A DNA stretch of 64,000 nucleotides from Echinicola soli (GCF_006575665.1 NZ_CP041253.1:3137001-3201000); one strand, 5' to 3'. Shown: positions 27,918 to 36,984, counted from the stretch's first letter. The notes: generated by a model from the letters alone, not told the origin. Translations and numbers: made by a program.

Positions 27918-29365
27918 AAACGCAGAATAAAATCGTCTATGTCCTATTGATCGTTTTTTTTAGCTACACCTTGCTGTTCAGTGGGTTTATCTATTATTCT
28001 ATTTCTAATTATGCCTTTACTGATTTTTATAAGCGACTTGAAATCAGGGCGATTACCACGGCCAAGTCCCAATTGGAGAATGAAAGTGAAGGGAATATTA
28101 TAAGGGAGCTGAGACAAGAGTACTTGGAAGAGCTTCCGGACGAGGATATCAAGATGTACAAATTGCCAAAGGACGGTGAATGGCAAGGAATAAACGGGCT
28201 TGGGGAATTTGAAAACGGTTTTATTGACGAAATACTAGAGGACGGTACCAGTATGTACAATGACAGCCGTACCTTTTTTTATGGCACTACCTACACCACG
28301 GTGGGCAAGGCCACGTATTTGGTCATCATTTCTGCTGAAAACTATTTTATTACCCACCATGTCCATTATTTGCGAAATCTATTATTTACCTCATTGGCGA
28401 TTGCTTTTGTGATTATTTTGGTAGTAGCATTTTTCTTTACAAGAAAATACATCCAACCCATCAATGATATCATCGAAAAGGTAAAGGAAATTAGTTCTGA
28501 AAATCTTCACCTTCGGCTAAACCAAAAATCCAAAAATGATGACACCATTTCCCAACTTGCACAGACCTTTAATGATATGCTGAACAGGCTGGAGACTTCT
28601 TTTGAGACACAAAAGAACTTTATCAGCAATGCCAGTCATGAATTGAATACTCCCTTGACCAGCATTATCGGTGAGGCAGATGTGACCCTAAGCAAGATAA
28701 GGAGGCCGGAGGAGTATATTATGTCGCTGCAGACCATCCTGGAGGAGGCGGAGAAGCTGGACAAAAAGACCAAGGCATTGCTCATGCTGGCACAGACGGG
28801 ATTTGATGGGAAGCGGCAAAAATTCAATATGCTGCGGACAGATCAACTGATCATGGATGTCAAGGATACCGTGGAAAAAATCTACCCTGTCAGTAAGATC
28901 AGTATCGATTTTAGCCTTTTGCCAGAAAACCCGTACAGGTTGAAGATCAATGCCAATGAAGCACTTCTTCACCTGGCCCTTTCCAATATTATCCTCAATG
29001 GATGTAAGTACTCGGATTTCAGCCCTGTCCATGTGGCCTTGGGGGTCTCCGAGGGAAAAGTAATCATCCTTGTAAAAGATGAGGGCATTGGTATACCGGA
29101 TTCAGAAATGAAGTACATCTACGATCCGTATTTTAGGGCTAGCAATACCAAAAACCATGAAGGCTATGGCATTGGGTTACCCCTGGCTCGCAATATCGTT
29201 CGGATGCACCGTGGAGAACTGGTGGTGAACTCGATAGAAGATGAAGGGACTACGGTCCAAATTACCCTCCCTTGTTTTTTTACATCCCAGGAAATCAACG
29301 AAGGAAAAGCTGAGGAAATCATGAAGGCATACCGGAAGGAGAAAGGTAGTTTGACAGAAAATTAA
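27914..29365 (+). CDS. Membrane sensor histidine kinase
   Basis: A 483-residue kinase with two membrane segments (about residues 8-30 and 160-180) framing a periplasmic sensor of roughly 130 residues. A HAMP linker follows (RKYIQPINDIIEKVKEIS). The HisKA phosphoacceptor is His242 in NASHELNTPLTSI, and the HATPase domain has N (NIILNGCKYSDF), G1 (KDEGIGIPDSE) and G2 (EGYGIGLPLARNIV) boxes. It autophosphorylates and transfers to the adjacent response regulator, with which it is translationally coupled. The signal sensed is not evident; the periplasmic region is not a recognised domain. Confidence 0.94.
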   Translation: MKTQNKIVYVLLIVFFSYTLLFSGFIYYSISNYAFTDFYKRLEIRAITTAKSQLENESEGNIIRELRQEYLEELPDEDIKMYKLPKDGEWQGINGLGEFENGFIDEILEDGTSMYNDSRTFFYGTTYTTVGKATYLVIISAENYFITHHVHYLRNLLFTSLAIAFVIILVVAFFFTRKYIQPINDIIEKVKEISSENLHLRLNQKSKNDDTISQLAQTFNDMLNRLETSFETQKNFISNASHELNTPLTSIIGEADVTLSKIRRPEEYIMSLQTILEEAEKLDKKTKALLMLAQTGFDGKRQKFNMLRTDQLIMDVKDTVEKIYPVSKISIDFSLLPENPYRLKINANEALLHLALSNIILNGCKYSDFSPVHVALGVSEGKVIILVKDEGIGIPDSEMKYIYDPYFRASNTKNHEGYGIGLPLARNIVRMHRGELVVNSIEDEGTTVQITLPCFFTSQEINEGKAEEIMKAYRKEKGSLTEN

Positions 29366-29823
29366 GGGCCTTTCGTTGGGTAGATTTCCTGCTTATTTGT
29401 GAACGGGCAGGTTTTGACGCCAACTATTATTTGAAGTGGTGTCATTTAGAATTGTTTGGACCAATTGTTTGCAAATTTTTCCATGCCCAGACCTTTATTT
29501 CTAAGGCATCACATTTTCTTAGGTGTCCCAAAAGGAGCTCATTGGGAAAAAGAAACGAAGTAATCCAGCCTGGCCGGTTAGAGAGGAGACGCAGCAATGC
29601 TCCTTCCCATGAAACTCATGCCGGTTCGCTCTTTCCTCCAGCCTGACCTCTTCTGCACGCGCTGAACCGTCAGTAGATCAGCCGTCCTAGGATACATTTT
29701 AACTCAGCCAATTGCTTAGGATTCGCACCCAATCTAAATTCTAATCTCATCTTAATCTTATTCTTACCCCCCTCTAATTGGTGGGGTATACTTTTGCTTT
29801 TGATAATTAAAACAATGTGATAG
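29366..29823. other. 458-base gap, GC-rich structured stretch, no gene called
   Basis: Between 29570 and 29690 lies a compact, pairing-rich stretch with direct repeats CCAGCCTGGCC and CCAGCCTGACC and no coding signal; I cannot assign it to a known RNA. The 3' part (about 29740-29820) is AT-rich. It has TACTTTTG at 29789-29796, which matches the Bacteroidota -7 box TAnnTTTG, about 28 bases before the USP-like start. Confidence 0.35.
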
Positions 29824-30327
29824 ATGAGAAAAACAGTGCTAATACCAACTGATTTTACGGTGAAATCCTTAAATCTGGTTAAGTCAGCTTTGAATGCGAA
29901 TGATGATTGTCAGCTGGAAATCATCCTTTTACATGGTTTGTATCTTCCGGACTCTATTTCTGAGATGCTTTTTTTTAGTAAAAAAGAGGCCATTAGGAAA
30001 TTAGAGAATCCTGCATTTGAAGAATCTTGTCAGTTGCTGTTGAGTAAATATGGATCACGCATAGAAAGTTTAAGTGTGGACTTGTTTTCGGGTTATAATC
30101 GTGGAGCCTTCGAAAATTACCTGGAGGGAAACAGGGTAGATGAGATTTATGCTTTTACCGACCATGATTTCAGGCCATGTCATAAAAGGAGCTTTGACCT
30201 GATGCCATTGATAGAAAAGACAAGTGTTCATCTGACCAAAGTAAAGTGGGTCGATCACGGGAGAAGGCACGACTTGGATAGGAATCAATTGGCTGCGCTC
30301 TTTTTTGGGCATTTTAGTCCATCATAA
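29824..30327 (+). CDS. Divergent universal stress protein-like
   Basis: A 167-residue protein beginning MRKTVLIPTDFTVKSLNLVKSAL, the beta1-loop-alpha1 start of the USP fold (IPTDF), with an ILLHG second strand. The C-terminal ATP-binding loop G-2x-G-9x-G is not visible, so it would belong to the non-ATP-binding class or be a diverged homologue. It is a single USP-like domain, where many Bacteroidota USPs carry two. A TAnnTTTG-type promoter box precedes it. The next two genes follow on the same strand within 15 bases, so the three may form one transcript. Confidence 0.6.
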   Translation: MRKTVLIPTDFTVKSLNLVKSALNANDDCQLEIILLHGLYLPDSISEMLFFSKKEAIRKLENPAFEESCQLLLSKYGSRIESLSVDLFSGYNRGAFENYLEGNRVDEIYAFTDHDFRPCHKRSFDLMPLIEKTSVHLTKVKWVDHGRRHDLDRNQLAALFFGHFSPS

Positions 30328-30340
30328 ATTTAAAACTACG

Positions 30341-30808
30341 ATGAAGATAAAATTGATGTATTTCGGGGTGATTGTATTGCTGTTTGGGATTGTGATTACC
30401 CTGGTGGCCAATGATGTGAACCCCGAACGTAAGCTGATCGGAAAATGGGAAGAGGTGATGTGGAAGTACGAAAAACTCGACAGTTCTGAAGACAATGTAT
30501 TTGATTCGTTTCGCATCAATGAGCAATTAAAACAAGAAATCAGCAGAGAACTGGTGATTCATAAAGCAGAAACTTGGGAGATTATGCCTGATGGTGCCGT
30601 TGTGCTTCATAAGAAGGATGGAAGTAGTGAGCAGTTGTACTGGAGATTGAAAGGCCGCGGTCATGTGCTGAAGCTGTTTGGACACGGGGACAGCCTGGAG
30701 CACTATCAGATCCAAAAGCTTACGGACGAAACCTTGGAAATCCATTTTAATTCAGATCTGCAAGCCAGGGGAATCATCAAGATGACCTTTGAAAAAGCTA
30801 AAAACTAA
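30341..30808 (+). CDS. Membrane-anchored or secreted lipocalin-like hypothetical protein
   Basis: The start is at ATG 30341; an earlier frame start at 30305 would overlap the previous gene. A single N-terminal hydrophobic segment (MKIKLMYFGVIVLLFGIVIT) is followed by about 130 residues predicted as beta-rich. RKLIGKWEEVMWKYE and WRLKGRGHVLKLFG recall small lipocalin-like domains. I do not recognise a family with certainty. It begins 13 bases after the USP-like gene and ends 5 bases before the YoaK-family gene. Confidence 0.65.
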   Translation: MKIKLMYFGVIVLLFGIVITLVANDVNPERKLIGKWEEVMWKYEKLDSSEDNVFDSFRINEQLKQEISRELVIHKAETWEIMPDGAVVLHKKDGSSEQLYWRLKGRGHVLKLFGHGDSLEHYQIQKLTDETLEIHFNSDLQARGIIKMTFEKAKN

Positions 30809-30813
30809 GACCA

Positions 30814-31608
30814 ATGCTCAGAAAATTCAGCAATAGTAGGACATTAAGCGATAATATAAAACTGGGAAGCCTGACCGCTTTCTCTGCGGGAATGGTCAAT
30901 GTGGTCTCGGTGATGTTGTTTTTTGCTTTTACTTCTAATGTGACCGGTCACTATGCGGTATTGGCAGAAGAGATTGCCAAGGGCAATTGGTATCAGGCCG
31001 GGGTGGTGGCTGCATGGATCATGCTGTTCTTCCTGGGCGGTTTTACTTCCAATTGTATCATTATCCATTTCAATAAGAATTATACCTACTTATCGCATGC
31101 TGTTCCTGTGATTTTGGAAATCCTATGCCTTTTGATAGTAGGTACGTACGTGCAGTTTTATTATGCGGAGACATTGCTCGAAACAGAATGGTTGGTGGGG
31201 TTAATGCTCTATGCCATGGGGATACAAAACGGTTTGACGGCAAGTATTTCCAACTCTGCGGTCAAAACGACTCACTTGACAGGCTTGACCACAGACCTGG
31301 GGATGCTCTTTTCCATGTTTACCAAGAAAGAATACCGTCAAAATCCCCAATTGAGAGGTAAGCTAAAGATACAGCTGTCGATAATGGTGAGCTATCTGTC
31401 TGGGGGCATCACAGCCGGTTATATTTACATGACCATTGCCTACAACGTGTTTTATATCGTTTGCCTGTTTCTTTTGATCGTTATTGGCTATGATTATTAC
31501 AAACTGAAATACTATGAATTGGTCAATAGGCGTGAGCTGAAAAGCAAGAAGGATTATTACCGATATGTAGAAGTCAAGAATAAAAAGAAAATCCTCGAAA
31601 AAGCCTGA
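30814..31608 (+). CDS. YoaK/DUF1275-family membrane protein
   Basis: A 264-residue protein with six or seven membrane segments. The DUF1275 pattern is visible: GSLTAFSAGMVNVVSV at the start, FTSNVTGHYAVLAEEIA (the usual F-SN-TG motif), a GMQN-like MGIQNGLTA, and KTTHLTGLTTDLG. Function in the family is not established; transport across the inner membrane is assumed. The C-terminal 40 residues are strongly basic and charged (NRRELKSKKDYYR), longer than usual. Confidence 0.85.
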   Translation: MLRKFSNSRTLSDNIKLGSLTAFSAGMVNVVSVMLFFAFTSNVTGHYAVLAEEIAKGNWYQAGVVAAWIMLFFLGGFTSNCIIIHFNKNYTYLSHAVPVILEILCLLIVGTYVQFYYAETLLETEWLVGLMLYAMGIQNGLTASISNSAVKTTHLTGLTTDLGMLFSMFTKKEYRQNPQLRGKLKIQLSIMVSYLSGGITAGYIYMTIAYNVFYIVCLFLLIVIGYDYYKLKYYELVNRRELKSKKDYYRYVEVKNKKKILEKA

Positions 31609-31746
31609 ATGTATGATGGTGGTAGTCAAAAGACAGGCTTAGTTCAGACACCTGCGAGTCATGTTACTTGTGGGTGTTTTTTTATTTTCGAATGTAGGTG
31701 ATTACAGCGTTTTGCAAAAGAAATTGTAAAACGGAGGAATGATTAT

Positions 31747-32113
31747 AGGGTCAAGTGAAAAGTTGGGGGGACTGGGGTTGGTTCCGATAGCATGCAGATG
31801 GCACAGATTAATAAGATTTGCGCTGATTCTTTTATGCTGAAGCACGCATTCCTATTAACCTGAGCTCGACTATGAATTCGATGTCATTCCGTCATACGAC
31901 AACCGGAGGTAGGAAGCAATCTCGTATTCTTAAGACGGGACTGCCTCGTTCCCGATAGCGAGACAGGCTATACTTCCTCGCAGTGACGGGAAAGGATTAG
32001 GAAAAGGGCGTGACGGTTTATTAACATAAAAACTCAGGTTATTAACTAAATTAAAGAGAAATATGCTTACCACAGCCACCTAGCAATCTCTCATCCCTCA
32101 GAAATATTGCTTG
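31747..32113. repeat. Dispersed noncoding repeat interrupted by a MITE
   Basis: 31747-31856 plus 32041-32113 form one sequence that matches, in inverse orientation, the uninterrupted stretch 47735-47910. Matching landmarks are the hairpin around GATTTGCGC, TTATGCTG(A/G)AGCACG and AGAGAAATATGCTTACC. The interruption is the MITE at 31857-32040. The rest of the gap 31609-32161 holds nothing I can name. Confidence 0.6.
31857..32040. repeat. MITE-like element, copy 2 (3-bp target duplication ATT)
   Basis: The ends are AACCTGAG at 31857-31864 and CTCAGGTT at 32033-32040, perfect complements. The element is flanked by ATT at 31854-31856 and 32041-32043. The inner inverted pair is CGTCATACGA at 31890 and TCGCAGTGACG ending 31988. 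The matching repeat at 47.8 kb lacks the insert and shows a single ATT-like site, which defines the insertion. Confidence 0.72.
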
Positions 32114-32161
32114 GTCCTGATTATATATATCCCTAAAAACACATCAATAAGTGATGAGTAG

Positions 32162-33625
32162 CTATTTTATCATCAATACTTCTTTGATCACTTTATCCTG
32201 CTCTGGATCATCGGCCATGATCATGAGCGTATCATTTTCCATCAGTTCGGTTTCTCCGTTTGGAGTGATGAATTTCCCGTTTCTACTGATCAGGACGACC
32301 AGACAGGAAGTTGGAAAACCAATTTCCAGGATTTTTTTTCCAACGACTTCCGCGCTAGCGGGAAGCTTCACCTCAATCAAAGCATTTTTGACATCTTCAG
32401 AGAGTTCAATGTCCAACAGGGACTTTTTCTTTAGCCCTTCAGGAAGTGCCAATCCAAGGAGCTTGGCAGCCAAGGAAAGTGTGGTGGCCTGGACCGCCAC
32501 AGAAGTCAATACAATAAAGAAAACAATATGGAAGATGACATCTGACATTTGGACACCATGGATCATGGGAAAGGTGGCAAAAACAATAGGGACGGCTCCC
32601 CGAAGTCCCACCCATGATAAAAACAGCTTTTCCTTAACGGTATATTTGAAAGGCAGCAAGGTCAGGAAGACTCCCAGCGGTCTGGCAACAAGGATTAGAA
32701 ATATGGCTGCTGCCAATGCGAATCCTATCACGGGAAGCATTTGGGAAGGGAATACCAATAGCCCCAGTGTGATAAACATCACCACCTGCATCAGCCAGGC
32801 AATTCCATCAAAGAATTTCATCATGCTCTTTTTATGTAGCATTTTTCCATTGCCTACCGTGAGAGCGCAGATATAGACCGCTAAGAAACCGTTACCGCCC
32901 AGAAGGTCCGTGAGGGTGTAGGTGAGCATCACCAGAGAAATCATCAACACCGGATAAAGCCCTTCCGTGTCCAATTTTATCTTGTTTACTGTGAGTACTA
33001 TTCCTCTACCGATCAGCCAACCCAAAAGTGCTCCAACGGTCATCTGGATAAAAAACAAAGGGATGATTTTCCATATCGAAAAATTCTGAATGGTAAGTAA
33101 ACTGGTCAAGGAAATGGTCAGGAAGTAGGCCATCGGATCATTACTTCCGCTTTCCAGCTCCAGTAGCGGACGAAGGTTGCCCTTAAGCCCAATGCTTTTA
33201 CTTCTTAAAATGGAAAATACAGCTGCAGCATCAGTGGACGAAACAATCGATCCGAGGAGCAAACTTTCCAGCAAGGTCAAATCCGAAACCCAGTATACAA
33301 AAGCTCCCAAAGAGAAACTTGTCAGCAACACCCCAAGGGTAGACAGGGCAATACCTTGTCCCAGAATAGGCTTTACAGTGGGCCACTTGGTGTCAAGGCC
33401 ACCTGAAAACAAAATAAAGGTCAAGGCAATGATGCCCAAAAATTGTGTCAGCGATGGATCATCGAAGACGATGCCCCCGATACCATCTGAACCAGCCAGC
33501 ATCCCTACTCCCAAAAATATCAAAAGTGCAGGAATGCCTGTTTTGCCCGAAGTCTTGCTCGCAATCACACCAGCAAAGAGTAACAGTGAACTGATCAGAA
33601 GGATGTTTTCTGCAGTGAGAATCAT
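32162..33625 (-). CDS. CPA1 potassium/proton antiporter with RCK_C domain
   Basis: A 487-residue protein of the NhaP2/CvrA type. Twelve to thirteen membrane segments include FILFSGGLDTKWP and the ion-binding region SSTDAAAVFSILRS and LELESGSNDPMAYFL, where the Asp pair is characteristic. A cytoplasmic TrkA_C/RCK_C domain occupies about residues 405-487 (VVGKKILEIGFPTSCLVVLISRNGKFITPNG). It exchanges cytoplasmic potassium or sodium for protons across the inner membrane, for ion homeostasis in salt. It is transcribed alone. Confidence 0.9.
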   Translation of the reverse strand: MILTAENILLISSLLLFAGVIASKTSGKTGIPALLIFLGVGMLAGSDGIGGIVFDDPSLTQFLGIIALTFILFSGGLDTKWPTVKPILGQGIALSTLGVLLTSFSLGAFVYWVSDLTLLESLLLGSIVSSTDAAAVFSILRSKSIGLKGNLRPLLELESGSNDPMAYFLTISLTSLLTIQNFSIWKIIPLFFIQMTVGALLGWLIGRGIVLTVNKIKLDTEGLYPVLMISLVMLTYTLTDLLGGNGFLAVYICALTVGNGKMLHKKSMMKFFDGIAWLMQVVMFITLGLLVFPSQMLPVIGFALAAAIFLILVARPLGVFLTLLPFKYTVKEKLFLSWVGLRGAVPIVFATFPMIHGVQMSDVIFHIVFFIVLTSVAVQATTLSLAAKLLGLALPEGLKKKSLLDIELSEDVKNALIEVKLPASAEVVGKKILEIGFPTSCLVVLISRNGKFITPNGETELMENDTLMIMADDPEQDKVIKEVLMIK

Positions 33626-34077
33626 AAATGGTTATCGTAGAATTAAGATAATGCTTGAATTTAGTAAACTGTTGGGGCAAAATGCTTTTAGTGGAATTGT
33701 TTTTTTTGAAATAGATGTTTTGGAATCATTGGGATCTGAGTAAAGACTTTGCTTTGGAAGGAAATTCGTTAAAATCTACCCCTAAATCTCCTAAAGGAGA
33801 CTTTCTGATCACCCCTTCAGAGGACGGGGTAGTTTTAGAAAATCGAAAAAATCTTTTCTCTTTTCGTTTAAACCTACTTTTTCAGTGTAAGTAAAATTAA
33901 GTCGGAAGACAGTCTTTTGGAATCAATAATTTTTAGCAGCTCAAATTGATAAAGAATCAATCGTTTTAGCGCCATCTGAATGCCATTTGTTTACATGAAA
34001 ACGTAGTTTTTGTCCTGTATGTAGTAAATAGTTGGCATCAGTTTTGGTTAAGGCCTACCGAACTAATACCAACTATT
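33626..34077. other. 452-base gap with a repeat remnant
   Basis: No supported gene. 33778-33838 carries a 'cccctaaatctcctaaagg' context related to the one near 8297-8327. The promoter of the following basic exported protein probably lies in 33950-34070. Confidence 0.35.
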
Positions 34078-34524
34078 ATGAAGAGTAAAGTAGTAATTTT
34101 CGTGTTATTGTTTGCTGCCTTTAGTATCAGTGCGAATGCGCAGGGCAGGGGGCATCGGGGAAAAGGAAAACATGGGAAAAAGCACCATAAGAAAGAAATG
34201 GAGCATAGAAAAGATTATCACAAGCGTGCTATGGAGCATCGCTGGGAGGATCGTAAGCGTGAGGAAGAATGGTACAGGGAAATGCGAAAGAGGGAAAGGG
34301 AACATAATTATAAAGTGGCCAAGATGGAGCGTAAATATTATAAATCGCTCCGGAAAAAGCACCTTCATCACCTAGAGCACTGCCATCATTGTGATGTAGC
34401 ATTTTATCATAGTGATGACTATTATTATGTCGATGATGTGTATTATTCACGCAGAAGATATACACCGGTGCGTTTTGATGCTGAGTTGTTTTTCAGGAAT
34501 GGTTCTGTAAGAATTATCCTTTAA
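34078..34524 (+). CDS. Small exported basic His-rich protein
   Basis: A 148-residue protein: signal peptide (MKSKVVIFVLLFAAFSISANAQ), then a region of about 80 residues dominated by H, K, R and E (KHGKKHHKKEMEHRKDYHKR and similar), predicted to be one long charged helix. A Tyr/Asp/His-rich tail follows (HHLEHCHHCD, then YHSDDYYYVDDVYY). The HCHHC cluster and many His residues suggest metal or polyanion binding in the periplasm. I do not recognise a family. Its TAA stop shares bases with the end of a MITE-like element. Confidence 0.7.
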   Translation: MKSKVVIFVLLFAAFSISANAQGRGHRGKGKHGKKHHKKEMEHRKDYHKRAMEHRWEDRKREEEWYREMRKREREHNYKVAKMERKYYKSLRKKHLHHLEHCHHCDVAFYHSDDYYYVDDVYYSRRRYTPVRFDAELFFRNGSVRIIL

Positions 34525-34701
34525 CCCGAAATATGCATTAGCCTATCTACGCCACGGCGCACAGGTATTACGACCTGAAACTGCTTCAAAATCAGCCGCT
34601 ACGCTGCTATTTTCTTACAGTTTCAGCTCTTCCCGATATCCGTCAGCCTGTCCCGAAGGATTTCGGGAGGACAGGCTATAACGATTCAAATAATCCGGGT
34701 T
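34523..34701. repeat. MITE-like element of the AACCC family, copy 2
   Basis: It begins AACCCGAAATATGC at the stop codon of the upstream gene and ends CCGGGTT at 34701. Its sequence follows the complement of the 24991-25206 element for most of its length (GCATTAGCCT, CTACGCCA, CCTGAAAC, CCGTCAGCCTGTCC, GGAGGACAGGCTATAA). The insertion separates the gene from the terminator at 34729. Confidence 0.65.
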
Positions 34702-34728
34702 TAAGTGAGTAGTACAAAGAGATAGGTG

Positions 34729-34775
34729 AACGCCGCAGAAAAAATACAAAGTACTTTTTCTGCGGCGTTTTTTGA
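34729..34775 (+). terminator. Rho-independent terminator
   Basis: A stem AACGCCGCAGAAAAA at 34729-34743 pairs with TTTTTCTGCGGCGTT downstream, followed by a T run. It was probably the terminator of the 34078-34524 gene before the repeat element moved in. A second, weaker candidate (CCGG at 34923 and 34939 followed by seven T) lies further on. Nothing else is evident up to the next gene at 35139. Confidence 0.6.
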
Positions 34776-35138
34776 TGCAACTCCCATTGGCCTGCCGTTT
34801 CTGCCATAATGTTGTTAGAAGCGGTTTCTTTTGGCCTTGGTAATATTGTTTCAGATAACTGATTGTGGTTTTATTTGTTGCAACTATATTGCATTTGTTT
34901 TGGTTAGTTGAAATGGAAAATTCCGGTTTCGTCTGGAGCCGGTTTTTTTAATCATTTGTTAATGGCTTTTTCAAAAGTTAAGGCACATAGACAGATATCT
35001 TTGTATCTTTATTTTGCTGACGCATATCGATTGTTTTTCCTTGTAATGATGCACAAGTAAGTGGCTCCTTTGGGCCATTTTGATTTAGAGGACTAGCGAG
35101 AGGTTGGCAGTAGTTTGGGATTCCATATCAAAATTATA

Positions 35139-36965
35139 ATGAATAAAATAACTATCATCTGTCTACTTATTTTTCTTATTCCTTTTTTTGTCAAGGGACA
35201 AGAGGAATACAAGTTCCACTCCCACAATGATTATTTACAGCCTGTTCCTTTTTGGACAGCATATGCGAATGATGCTGCATCCATAGAAGTTGACGTGATC
35301 CTTCAGGACGGTAAATTAATGGTGGCCCATGAAAAGGAAACAATAGCGGTGGAGAAAACACTTGAATCGCTTTACTTGTCTCCGATACGCCAAGCAAAGG
35401 AATTGGGAATCGGGGAGCCCACTTTTCAGCTGTTGATCGATATCAAGACGGAAGCCTATAAGAGTATGGAGATACTAGAGGCGGTTTTGGCGGATTACAG
35501 GGATATTTTGGCGGTACCTGGTGAACAAGAAGGGGTAAAAGTAGTAGTTTCCGGAAGTCGACCAGCGGTAGAGGACTATGATGATTATGCTTCATATATT
35601 CTCTTTGATTATCAGAATACAGAATTCCCAAGCAAATTGCCTTGGCATAAAATAGCTTTGGTAAGCCTTCCGTTCCAGAAATTTTCCGTGTGGAATGGTA
35701 AGGGGAGATTAGTACATGCCGAAAAACAACAACTGGAAGAACTGATCGCAAAGGTCCATGCAGTGGATCGTCCGATACGGTTTTGGGGAGCACCGGACAG
35801 CAAAACTGCCTGGAAAGCTTTTGCTGATTTGGGAATTGACTATATCAATACGGACATGCCCTTCGAGGCCAATGAATACCTGAATAGTCTAAACAGCAAT
35901 GTGGTCAACAGTCAACATCAGCACGAAATATACCGTCCACAATACAAGGTAGATGGTGCCGCAGTACCTGTCAAACAAATCATTTTGATGATAGGTGATG
36001 GCAATGGTCTGGCGCATATTTCTGCAGGGATGTATGCTCATGGAAATCAACTTAACCTGACACAATTAAAGCATATTGGTTTGGTAAAAACCCAGTCCGC
36101 AGATGACTTTACGACGGATTCTGCAGCCGGTGCCACTGCCTTGGCTACGGGCAAAAAAGCCAATAATCGGGCCATTGGTTTTTCTCCTGATGGCCATCCT
36201 CTTCCCAATTTGCCAGAATTGTTGGAACGTTATTCGTTCAGTACGGGAATCGTGACCACAGATCATGTGACAGGTGCTACACCGGCATCCTTTTATGCTC
36301 ATAGAGAAGATCGGAGTATGGTAACGGGAATTGCTGAAGATTTGTCAAAAAGCCCGCTGAACCTATTTATAGGTGGTGGAAAGAATGACTTTCTTGTGCA
36401 AGATCGAGATTTGATAGCACCACTTGATGCCGCTGGGTTTACAATAGTCAAGAGCCTGGAAGAACTAAAAGAGCCTGGCATTAAAAAAGCGGGGTATTTT
36501 GCCAGTAATCAGGGATTGCCTACGGTCATGAAAGGGAGGGAAGGATTTCTGAAGACTGCTACCACACGTTCCCTGGCCTTTTTGAGCCAAAAGGCACAAC
36601 CATTTTTCTTAATGATAGAAGGGGCGATGATTGATAGTGGAGGCCACTGGAATAATGCAGAAGCTGTCGTGGAGGAAGAAATTGATTTTGATGAAGCAGT
36701 GGGAGCGGTGCTTGCTTATGCAGATGCGCATCCTGGGACATTGGTGTTGATTACAGCAGATCACGAGACTGGCGGAGTCACATTGCCCCAGGGAAATTTG
36801 GATAAAGGGGAGGTTGAGCTAAACTTTGACACCAAAGACCATACTGGTATTATGGTGCCTTTATTTGCTTACGGTGCACATGCAGATGAGTTTTTGGGCG
36901 TATATGAGAATACAGAAGTCTTTAAGAAAATAATGGGCCTTGTGAAACAATACCATAAGCAGTAA
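35139..36965 (+). CDS. GDPD-like domain fused to alkaline phosphatase, secreted
   Basis: The start is ATG 35139, giving a signal peptide (MNKITIICLL then VKGQ). Residues about 20-265 look like a glycerophosphodiesterase/PI-PLC-type barrel (HSHNDYLQPVPFWTAYANDA, then SIEVDV and VAHEKE). Residues about 280-605 are a complete alkaline phosphatase: IILMIGDGNG (metal Asp), the nucleophile Ser328 in TDSAAGATALATGKK, TTDHVTGATPASF, and the metal ligands in IDSGGHWNN and ITADHETGG. The enzyme could release glycerol phosphate from a diester and then free phosphate, in the periplasm or outside. The fusion is the notable point. Confidence 0.88.
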   Translation: MNKITIICLLIFLIPFFVKGQEEYKFHSHNDYLQPVPFWTAYANDAASIEVDVILQDGKLMVAHEKETIAVEKTLESLYLSPIRQAKELGIGEPTFQLLIDIKTEAYKSMEILEAVLADYRDILAVPGEQEGVKVVVSGSRPAVEDYDDYASYILFDYQNTEFPSKLPWHKIALVSLPFQKFSVWNGKGRLVHAEKQQLEELIAKVHAVDRPIRFWGAPDSKTAWKAFADLGIDYINTDMPFEANEYLNSLNSNVVNSQHQHEIYRPQYKVDGAAVPVKQIILMIGDGNGLAHISAGMYAHGNQLNLTQLKHIGLVKTQSADDFTTDSAAGATALATGKKANNRAIGFSPDGHPLPNLPELLERYSFSTGIVTTDHVTGATPASFYAHREDRSMVTGIAEDLSKSPLNLFIGGGKNDFLVQDRDLIAPLDAAGFTIVKSLEELKEPGIKKAGYFASNQGLPTVMKGREGFLKTATTRSLAFLSQKAQPFFLMIEGAMIDSGGHWNNAEAVVEEEIDFDEAVGAVLAYADAHPGTLVLITADHETGGVTLPQGNLDKGEVELNFDTKDHTGIMVPLFAYGAHADEFLGVYENTEVFKKIMGLVKQYHKQ

Positions 36966-36984
36966 GCTGTTTGGAGGCCGATGG

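Noticed and set aside
29431..29646. 71-codon frame after the histidine kinase
   Set aside because: Composition and position suggest noncoding DNA, with no recognisable motif.
29570..29690. Minus-strand similarity to the SRP RNA core (GGTCAGG...GGAAAG)
   Set aside because: The flanks do not pair as in a 4.5S-type hairpin and the apical motif is off by several bases, so I left it as an unassigned structured stretch.
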